Assembly: GCA_015487895.1 (NCBI GenBank)
Contig: WFOW01000226.1
Span: 1-5,234, forward strand
Direction: 5' to 3'
DNA length: 5,234 nucleotides
Source: Gammaproteobacteria bacterium
GTDB taxonomy: Bacteria > Pseudomonadota > Gammaproteobacteria > S144-34
This document shows positions 1 through 5,234 of the stretch, piece by piece. The notes beneath the pieces are model-generated. The model ran no database searches, had not been told where the DNA came from, and saw only the letters and a program-made list of their open reading frames with translations. The position numbers were made by a program, and so were the translations under genes. Every line of letters starts with the position of its first letter. Positions within the stretch are counted from its first letter, which is position 1.

Positions 1-851
<851 letters not shown>

Positions 852-873
852 GGCGCGGGCGCGCCGTGGCGGG

Positions 874-2292
874 GTGAGCGAGGCCCTCATCGCAGACCTC
901 GAGCGCGCGGCGGGCGCGGCGGCGGTGCTGTCGGCCCCCGCCGAGCGCTGGACCTACGGATACGACAACAGCCGCCGCCACGCCCTGCCCGCCGCGGTGG
1001 TGCTGGCCGAGGAGGCGGCGCAGGTGGCCGAGGTGGTGCGCGTCTGCCGCCGCCACCGCGCGCCGCTGGTCGCGCGCGGGCGCGGGACCGGCACCACGGG
1101 CGCGGCGGTGCCGGCGCCAGGCGGCGTGGTGCTGAGCCTCGAGCGCATGGACGCCATCGTCGAGCTCGACCCCGACGACCGGCTGATGGTGGTGCAGCCG
1201 GGCGCGACCAACGCCGCCGTGCAGCGCGCGGCCGCCACCCACGGCTACTTCTGGCCCCCGGACCCCACGAGCGCCGAGGCCTGCACCGTGGGCGGCAACC
1301 TCGCCTGCAACGCCGCCGGCCCGCGCGCGGTCAAGTACGGCACGCCGCGCGAGTGCACGCTCGGCCTCGAGGCGGTGGCGGGCACCGGCGCGCGCCTGCG
1401 CGCGGGGGTGCGCACCACCAAGGGCGTGGTGGGCTACGACCTCACGCGGCTCATCATCGGCTCGGAGGGGACGCTCGCGGTCATCACGGAGGCGACGCTC
1501 CGGCTCACCCCGCTGCCGGAGGCGCGCCGCACCCTGCGCGCGGTCTACGCCGGTGTGGAGGCGGCGGCGCGTGCGGTGGCGCGCCTCATGGCGCTGCCGA
1601 GCCTGCCGTGCGCGCTCGAGTTCATGGACCGCGCGGCGCTCGAGCTCGTGCGCAGCCACCAGCCGGTGGCGGTGCCGGCCGGCGCCGGCGCCCTGCTCAT
1701 GATCGAGACCGACGGGCCCGAGGGCTGCATGGAGGCGATCGTCGCGGCCACGCGGCGCGCCGCCGACGTGGAGGGGCTGCTGGAGCTGGAGGAGGCCGCC
1801 GACGAGGCCGCGCGCGCCGAGCTGTGGCGCGCGCGCAAGGCGCTCTCGCCCGCGCTGCGCAACGCCGCCCCGGGCAAGATCAACGAGGACGTGGTGGTGC
1901 CGGTCTCACGGCTTGCCGAGCTGGTGCGCGGGCTGGAGCGGCTCGCCGCCGAGCACCGCACGCGCATCGTCAACTTCGGCCACGCCGGCAACGGCAACCT
2001 GCACGTGAGCCTGCTCTACGGCCCGGCCGACGCCGAGGAGCGCGCGCGCGCCGAGCGCTGCCTGGACGCGGTCTTCGCCCTGGTGCTCGAGCTCGGCGGC
2101 ACCCTCTCGGGCGAGCACGGCGTGGGGCTGGTCAAGCGCGCGCTCGCCGCCCGCGAGCTCGACGCCGAGGCGCTCGCGCTCATGCACGCCGTCAAGGCGC
2201 AGTTCGACCCCGACGGCATCCTCAACCCCGGCAAGACCCTCCCGCCGCTCGCCGCCGCTCAGGAGGAGAGCTCGGCGAGAACCTCGCGGTAG
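874..2292 (+). CDS. FAD-binding oxidoreductase, GlcD / D-lactate dehydrogenase type
   Basis: A 472-residue flavoprotein of the VAO/PCMH fold that likely oxidises a 2-hydroxy acid such as D-lactate or glycolate and passes electrons to the respiratory chain. The N-terminal FAD_binding_4 domain (about 35-215) carries the pyrophosphate loop '[15 protein letters not shown]' (66-80), 'WPPDPTS' (126-132), '[13 protein letters not shown]' (137-149), 'KYGTPRE' (153-159) and the '[12 protein letters not shown]' turn. The C-terminal FAD-oxidase domain (about 220-455) has NEDVVVP from residue 337, the metal-site motif '[11 protein letters not shown]' (367-377), 'GEHGVG' (413-418) and the terminal '[11 protein letters not shown]'. 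The length is normal for a single-subunit GlcD-like enzyme; there is no fused Fe-S domain, and no glcE or glcF beside it. The start is GTG, 22 bases after the lipoprotein stop, with a weak ribosome site and a short GC hairpin (852-865) in between. The polar tail after LNPGK overlaps the convergent macrodomain gene by 34 bases. The substrate cannot be decided from sequence; glcD and dld names are both possible. Confidence 0.88.
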   Translation: MSEALIADLERAAGAAAVLSAPAERWTYGYDNSRRHALPAAVVLAEEAAQVAEVVRVCRRHRAPLVARGRGTGTTGAAVPAPGGVVLSLERMDAIVELDPDDRLMVVQPGATNAAVQRAAATHGYFWPPDPTSAEACTVGGNLACNAAGPRAVKYGTPRECTLGLEAVAGTGARLRAGVRTTKGVVGYDLTRLIIGSEGTLAVITEATLRLTPLPEARRTLRAVYAGVEAAARAVARLMALPSLPCALEFMDRAALELVRSHQPVAVPAGAGALLMIETDGPEGCMEAIVAATRRAADVEGLLELEEAADEAARAELWRARKALSPALRNAAPGKINEDVVVPVSRLAELVRGLERLAAEHRTRIVNFGHAGNGNLHVSLLYGPADAEERARAERCLDAVFALVLELGGTLSGEHGVGLVKRALAARELDAEALALMHAVKAQFDPDGILNPGKTLPPLAAAQEESSARTSR

Positions 2293-2762
2293 AGCGCGCC
2301 GTCGGCCTCGCTGTAGCAGCAGGCGACGATGCGCTCGAAGCGGGGCTCGTGCTCGCGCATCACGCCGAGGGCGATGCGCGCGGCCTCGCGTTTGGGATAG
2401 CGGTAGGCGCCAGTGCTGATGGCCGGGAAGGCGATGCTGCGCGCGCCGTGCTCGAGCGCGAGCTCGAAGCTGCGCCGGTAGCAGGACTCGAGGAGCTGCA
2501 GCTCGCCACGCGTGCCGCCGTGCCAGACGGGCCCCACGGTGTGGATGATCCAGCGCGCCGGCAGCCGGAAGCCGGGCGTGATGCGCGCCTCACCCGTGGG
2601 GCAGCCGCCGAGCGTGCGGCAGTGCTCGCGCAGCTCGGGACCCGCGGCACGGTGGATGGCGCCGTCGACGCCGCCGCCGCCGAGCAGGCTCGAGTTGGCG
2701 GCGTTGACGATGGCGTCCACCTCCAGCTTCGTGATGTCGCACGGGGCCAGGATCTCGATCAT
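2259..2762 (-). CDS. Macrodomain O-acetyl-ADP-ribose deacetylase / ADP-ribosyl hydrolase (MacroD/YmdB type)
   Basis: A 167-residue single macrodomain, close to the 177 residues of E. coli YmdB. This family hydrolyses O-acetyl-ADP-ribose and removes ADP-ribose from acidic residues of proteins, in the cytoplasm. Visible motifs in order: '[16 protein letters not shown]' (8-23) with Asp9 for adenine binding and catalytic-loop Asn23; '[16 protein letters not shown]' (26-41) with the active-site Asp33; '[10 protein letters not shown]' (53-62); 'IIHTVGPVW' (72-80); and the phosphate loop '[12 protein letters not shown]' (112-123). N23 and D33 match YmdB N25 and D35, so an active MacroD-type enzyme is expected. 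The Gly usually before the first Asp is Cys8. The ATG follows a purine-rich ribosome site (AGGGGGAGAGG, 2765-2775) 20 bases after the sspB stop, so it is probably the last gene of the pet-ssp operon. An in-frame extension to 3320 runs antisense-frame through sspB and is not real. Its in vivo target is unknown. Confidence 0.92.
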   Translation of the reverse strand: MIEILAPCDITKLEVDAIVNAANSSLLGGGGVDGAIHRAAGPELREHCRTLGGCPTGEARITPGFRLPARWIIHTVGPVWHGGTRGELQLLESCYRRSFELALEHGARSIAFPAISTGAYRYPKREAARIALGVMREHEPRFERIVACCYSEADGALYREVLAELSS

Positions 2763-2764
2763 CG

Positions 2765-2775
2765 CCTCTCCCCCT
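2765..2775 (-). promoter_or_regulatory. Ribosome binding site for the macrodomain gene
   Basis: On the minus strand the purine run AGGGGGAGAGG lies just before the ATG at 2762; its GGAG core is five bases from the start. It supports this start and independent initiation after the sspB stop. Confidence 0.6.
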
Positions 2776-2782
2776 GCGCTGC

Positions 2783-3178
2783 TCACTTGACGATCTTGAG
2801 GCTCGGCCGCCCGCCGCGCGGCTTGGGGGGCTCCGGCTCGGGCTCCGGCCCGGGCGGCGGGCCGCCGTCCTCGCCCTCGCCGAAGAGCATCCCCTGCCCG
2901 TTCTCGCGCGCGTAGATGGCGAGCACCGCCGCGGGCGGCACCACCACGTGGTGGGGGACGCCCCGGAAGCGGGCGTCGAACTCGATGCGCTCGTTGCCGA
3001 GCGCGAGCCCGTGCACCGCGACGGGACCGATGTTGAGCACGATGCGGCCGTCCTCGACGTAGGCCTGCGGCACCTCCACGCCGGGCCGCGTGGCGTCGAC
3101 CAGCAGGTGCGGCGTGAGGCCGTTGTCCACGATCCACTCGTAGAGCGCGCGGATGAGATAGGGCCGGCTCGAGGTCAT
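2783..3178 (-). CDS. sspB: SspB, ClpXP protease specificity-enhancing adaptor (stringent starvation protein B)
   Basis: A 131-residue SspB, shorter than the 165 residues of the E. coli protein. SspB binds ssrA tags on products of stalled ribosomes and the RseA N-terminal fragment, and delivers them to ClpXP. The folded substrate-binding domain (about 4-99) shows '[20 protein letters not shown]' (4-23), 'GRIVLNIGP' (44-52), 'FDARFRGVP' (67-75) and '[15 protein letters not shown]' (85-99), all near-diagnostic. An acidic, proline-rich linker (100-121) leads to the ClpX-binding tail '[11 protein letters not shown]' (121-131), which matches the E. coli tail RGGRPALRVVK. The size difference lies almost entirely in the linker. 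I chose the ATG at 3178 because most homologues begin M-x-S just before RPYL; an in-frame ATG at 3190 would add four residues (MAAG), and neither has a clear ribosome site. It lies directly downstream of sspA, the normal partner. Confidence 0.95.
   Translation of the reverse strand: MTSSRPYLIRALYEWIVDNGLTPHLLVDATRPGVEVPQAYVEDGRIVLNIGPVAVHGLALGNERIEFDARFRGVPHHVVVPPAAVLAIYARENGQGMLFGEGEDGGPPPGPEPEPEPPKPRGGRPSLKIVK
2831..2854 (-). repeat. Four imperfect GC hexamers encoding the SspB Pro/Glu linker
   Basis: On the plus strand four consecutive hexamers, ctccgg, ctcggg, ctccgg and cccggg, lie in the coding frame of sspB and encode the alternating PGPEPEPE stretch of the linker. The short tandem pattern could expand or contract by slippage in multiples of two residues without breaking the frame. 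Confidence 0.45.
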
Positions 3179-3207
3179 GCCTGCGGCCATGGGGGAAAGG
3201 ATAGGTA

Positions 3208-3231
3208 GGCGTGGCCGCCGGGGCCAGCGCC
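3208..3231 (-). other. GC-rich hairpin in the sspA-sspB gap
   Basis: On the minus strand, directly after the sspA stop, the RNA can form GGCG, a bulged C, TGGCC, a five-base loop, GGCCA, then CGCC: nine base pairs with one bulge. The following bases (tacctatcctttccccc) are pyrimidine-rich but lack a real T-run, so it does not look like a strong intrinsic terminator. It could be a weak attenuator or a stability or processing element between sspA and sspB. Chance hairpins are common at this GC content. Confidence 0.4.
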
Positions 3232-3876
3232 TCAGCGCGCCCCGCGGCCGGCCGCGCCCGCGCGCGCGGCGAGGCGCCCCTCGGGGTTGAGCTCGCGCTC
3301 GGCCTCGGTGAGGCTCGCACGGAAGGACTCGCGCGCGAAGATGCGCCGCGCGTAGTCCAGGACCGGGCGCGCCGTCGCCGGCAGCTCCACGCCCCAGGCC
3401 GGCAGCCGCCAGAGGATGGGGGCGACGCAGCAGTCCAGCAGCGAGAACTCGTCGCTCAGGAAGAAGGGCTTGGCGGCGAAGATCTCCGCCCCCGCCACCA
3501 GGCTCTCGGCGAGCTCCTTGCGCGCCTTGGCGGCCTGCTTCTCGTTGCGGCCCTCGAGCGCCGGGAGCAGCCCGTACCAGTCGCGCTCGATGCGGTAGAG
3601 GGCCAGCCGCGCGCGGGCGCGCGAGACCGGATCGACCGGCATCAGCGGCGGGTGCGGGAAGCGCTCGTCGAGGTAGTCCATGATGACGCGCGCCTCGTAG
3701 AGCACGAGGTCGCGGTCGACGAGCACCGGCACCGTGCCGTAGGGGCTGATGGCGTGCACGTCCTCGGGCAGCGCGCGCGGATCCACGTCACGCACCTCAA
3801 GCGAGATGCCCTTCTCCGCCGCCACCATGCGCACGCGGTGGCTGTCGGCGCTGCGCGGGTCCGAATAGAGCATCAT
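3232..3876 (-). CDS. sspA: SspA, RNA polymerase-associated stringent starvation protein A (GST fold)
   Basis: A 214-residue protein, matching E. coli SspA (212), which binds RNA polymerase and alters transcription during starvation and acid stress. The fold is that of glutathione S-transferases without known GST activity. The N-terminal thioredoxin-like domain (about 1-78) has '[20 protein letters not shown]' (3-22), '[20 protein letters not shown]' (44-63) and '[17 protein letters not shown]' (65-81); the surface Pro-His-Pro patch needed for function in E. coli SspA is present at 74-76. The helical C-terminal domain shows 'RIERDWY' (95-101), '[20 protein letters not shown]' (138-157) and '[13 protein letters not shown]' (183-195). 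The tail after 196 is an Arg/Ala/Gly-rich extension in place of the short E. coli end. The start at 3876 is the first of two adjacent ATGs and lies 16 bases after the petC stop, so it is very likely co-transcribed with the bc1 genes. The longer frame to 4182 overlaps petC and is rejected. Confidence 0.95.
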   Translation of the reverse strand: MMLYSDPRSADSHRVRMVAAEKGISLEVRDVDPRALPEDVHAISPYGTVPVLVDRDLVLYEARVIMDYLDERFPHPPLMPVDPVSRARARLALYRIERDWYGLLPALEGRNEKQAAKARKELAESLVAGAEIFAAKPFFLSDEFSLLDCCVAPILWRLPAWGVELPATARPVLDYARRIFARESFRASLTEAERELNPEGRLAARAGAAGRGAR

Positions 3877-3892
3877 CGCCACTCGCGGCCCG

Positions 3893-4633
3893 TCAGTGCA
3901 CGTCGCGCCAATACTCCTTCTTGAGAAGATAGAAGACGACGAAGAGCAGCGCCAGGTAGGCGAGCACCCAGGGCCCGAGGCGCTTGCGCTCGAGCTGCGC
4001 CGGCTCGCCGACATAGGCGAGGAAGGCGACGAGATCGCGCACGGCCTTGTCGTACTCGGCCGGGCTGAGGGCGCCGGGCTCGACCAGCTCGAGGCGCTCG
4101 AGCACCTTGCGCTCGTGGCCCTCGGCGTCGCGCTCGGTGCGGAAGACCGCCTTCTGCCAGCCCTGGAGCTCCCACAGCACATGCGGCATGGCCACGTCTT
4201 GGAAGACGGTGTTGTTGACGCCGAAGGGCCGCGTGGGATCGAGGTAGAAGCCGCGCAGGTAGGTGTAGAGCCAGTCGGGCCCGCGCGAGCGCGCCACCAG
4301 GGAGAGGTCGGGCGGCGGGGTTCCGAACCACTTGGCCCCGTCCTCGGGCCTCATGGCCGTGGTCATGGTGTCGCCCACCTTCTTGTCGCCGAAGATGAGG
4401 TAGCGCTTGAGGTCGTCCTGGCTCAGGCCGAGATCCCTGCCCACGCGGTTGTAGCGCATGTACTGGGCGCCGTGGCAGCCCATGCAGTAGTTGACGAAGA
4501 GCTTGGCGCCGTTCCAGAGGGACTGGCGGTTGGAGAGGTCGATGTGCACCTTGTCGAGGCGCACCTTTCCCCCGGCGGCCTGTGCCGCCGACGCCACCAT
4601 GAGCATGAGCGCGGTCAGGAAGATGCTTCTCAT
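3893..4633 (-). CDS. petC: Cytochrome c1, ubiquinol-cytochrome c reductase (complex III)
   Basis: A 246-residue cytochrome c1, the membrane-anchored c-type haem subunit of the bc1 complex. It takes electrons from the Rieske protein and reduces a periplasmic cytochrome c. Residues 1-19 form a Sec signal peptide ending AQA, with likely cleavage before Ala20. The haem site CMGCH is at 50-54, preceded by 'GAKLFVNY' and followed by 'GAQYMRYNRVGRDLGLS' (55-71). 'WFGTPPPDLSLVARSRGPDW' (102-121) and 'YLRGFYLDPTRPFGVNN' (125-141) are typical of proteobacterial c1, and Met149 in 'DVAMPHVLWE' is the expected sixth haem ligand. A single C-terminal membrane helix (about 219-237) ending KKEYWRDVH anchors it with its short tail in the cytoplasm. 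It starts by an ATGA overlap with petB and has its own ribosome site. Length and all key residues are normal; a functional gene is expected. Confidence 0.96.
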   Translation of the reverse strand: MRSIFLTALMLMVASAAQAAGGKVRLDKVHIDLSNRQSLWNGAKLFVNYCMGCHGAQYMRYNRVGRDLGLSQDDLKRYLIFGDKKVGDTMTTAMRPEDGAKWFGTPPPDLSLVARSRGPDWLYTYLRGFYLDPTRPFGVNNTVFQDVAMPHVLWELQGWQKAVFRTERDAEGHERKVLERLELVEPGALSPAEYDKAVRDLVAFLAYVGEPAQLERKRLGPWVLAYLALLFVVFYLLKKEYWRDVH

Positions 4634-5234
4634 TTGAACGTCACCCTTTCCGGAACCGGCCTCGTGCGCTCGATCCGCGTGTAGATCGGCATCAGCAGGA
4701 AGAAGGCGAAATACAGCACCGAGAACAGGCGCGCGAACATGGTCAGCGTGGGCGTCGCGGGCTGCGTGCCGAGCCAGCCGAGGGCTAGGAAGCTGACCAC
4801 GAACACCGCCAGCGCGATGCGCGAGAGGATGCCCTTGTAGCGGATCGACTTGACCGGGCTGCGGTCCAGCCACGGCAGCAGGAAGAGCACGAAGATCGCC
4901 GCGCCCATCGCCACCACGCCGAGGAACTTGTTGGGCACGGCGCGCAGGATGGCGTAGAAGGGCGTGAAGTACCACAGCGGCTTGATGTGCTCCGGCGTCT
5001 TCAGGGGATCGGCCGGCACGAAGTTGTCGTGCTCCAGGAAGTAGCCGCCCATCTCCGGGATGTAGAAGATGACGATCGCGAACAGGATCAGGAAGACGGC
5101 CACGCCCACCAGGTCCTTGACCGTGTAGTAAGGATGGAAGGGGATGCCGTCGAGCGGGATGCCGCGCTCGTCCTTCTTCTTCTTGATCTCGATGCCGTCG
5201 GGGTTGTTGGAGCCCACCTCGTGCAGGGCCATAA
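4630..5234 (-). CDS. petB: Cytochrome b of the bc1 complex, C-terminal half (5' end outside window)
   Basis: The last 201 or so codons of cytochrome b, which holds the quinol-oxidation (Qo) and quinone-reduction sites of complex III in the inner membrane. The frame runs off the right edge; the ATG at 5232 is the internal Met of 'MALHEVGSNNPDG', so about half the protein, including the four haem-b ligand histidines, is outside. Visible: the loop 'LHEVGSNNPDGIEIKKKK' and 'DGIPFHPYYTVKDLVG' (fragment 28-43), then four membrane helices at about 41-58, 103-121, 136-154 and 166-184. 'LPWLDRSPVKSIRYKG' (119-134) is typical of the proteobacterial protein. The Qo motif reads PLWY (fragment 85-88, bases 4969-4980) where mitochondria and alphaproteobacteria have PEWY. 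The stop overlaps the petC start (ATGA). The Rieske gene petA would be expected just upstream, beyond the window. Confidence 0.96.
   Translation of the reverse strand, partial: MALHEVGSNNPDGIEIKKKKDERGIPLDGIPFHPYYTVKDLVGVAVFLILFAIVIFYIPEMGGYFLEHDNFVPADPLKTPEHIKPLWYFTPFYAILRAVPNKFLGVVAMGAAIFVLFLLPWLDRSPVKSIRYKGILSRIALAVFVVSFLALGWLGTQPATPTLTMFARLFSVLYFAFFLLMPIYTRIERTRPVPERVTFK
4641..4648 (-). promoter_or_regulatory. Ribosome binding site for petC inside the petB end
   Basis: On the minus strand AAGGGTGA, whose GGTGA matches the anti-Shine-Dalgarno complement, lies seven bases before the petC ATG at 4633, within the last codons of petB. With the ATGA overlap it supports coupled translation and this petC start. 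Confidence 0.6.

Noticed and set aside
852..873. GC hairpin (852-856 with 861-865) in the gap before the flavoprotein gene, considered as a terminator
   Set aside because: Only five pairs with a four-base loop and no T-run. At this GC content it is likely chance, though it might slightly affect initiation at the GTG start.
1353..2915. Long plus-strand open frame (520 codons) across the flavoprotein, macrodomain and sspB genes
   Set aside because: Its product is Arg/Ala/Gly/His-rich low-complexity sequence with no recognisable motif, and it runs out of frame through or antisense to three well-supported genes. Such frames are expected at this GC content.
2763..3320. N-terminal extension of the macrodomain frame up to 3320
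   Set aside because: The extra residues are the wrong frame of sspB and sspA, and the family start at MIEIL has a ribosome site.
3877..4182. N-terminal extension of the sspA frame into petC
   Set aside because: The added residues are a shifted frame of petC with Ser/Arg-rich composition; SspA length and homology begin at MMLYSDP.
3896..4684. Plus-strand open frame (262 codons) antisense to petC
   Set aside because: It mirrors cytochrome c1 codons and shows no domain or ribosome site; petC is certain on the other strand.

Overview
This 5.2 kb window is very GC-rich and fully packed with bacterial housekeeping genes. I read seven protein-coding genes, two of them cut by the window edges, and no RNA gene, mobile element or CRISPR array. 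Gene order and protein sequence point to a high-GC gammaproteobacterium. The closest style I recognise is that of Ectothiorhodospiraceae or other Chromatiales relatives, but this rests on remembered similarity and no search was run. The diaA-dolP pairing matches the E. coli yraO-yraP order. The petB-petC-sspA-sspB order is the usual one in beta- and gammaproteobacteria.

Left part, plus strand (1-2292): the 3' end of a DiaA-type SIS-domain gene, then a two-BON-domain outer-membrane lipoprotein of the DolP (YraP) family that overlaps it by an ATGA junction. After a 22-base gap comes a GlcD / D-lactate-dehydrogenase-type FAD oxidoreductase. The three genes look like one transcription unit. The first two link DNA replication initiation or sugar-phosphate-type SIS folds with envelope maintenance; the flavoprotein probably feeds electrons from a 2-hydroxy acid into the respiratory chain.

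Right part, minus strand (5234 down to 2259): the C-terminal half of cytochrome b (petB), cytochrome c1 (petC, ATGA overlap), SspA (16-base gap), SspB (41-53 base gap holding a hairpin) and a MacroD/YmdB-type macrodomain hydrolase (20-base gap). This reads as one operon running from the cytochrome bc1 complex into the stringent starvation genes, with the macrodomain gene as its last member. The two operons converge and their last coding regions overlap by 34 bases (2259-2292).

There is no intergenic stretch over 60 bases, so no promoter could be placed. I found no undescribed system. The points most worth a second look are a PLWY in place of the classical PEWY Qo-site motif in cytochrome b, the macrodomain gene closing the pet-ssp operon, a short proline/glutamate linker in SspB, and the tail-to-tail gene overlap.
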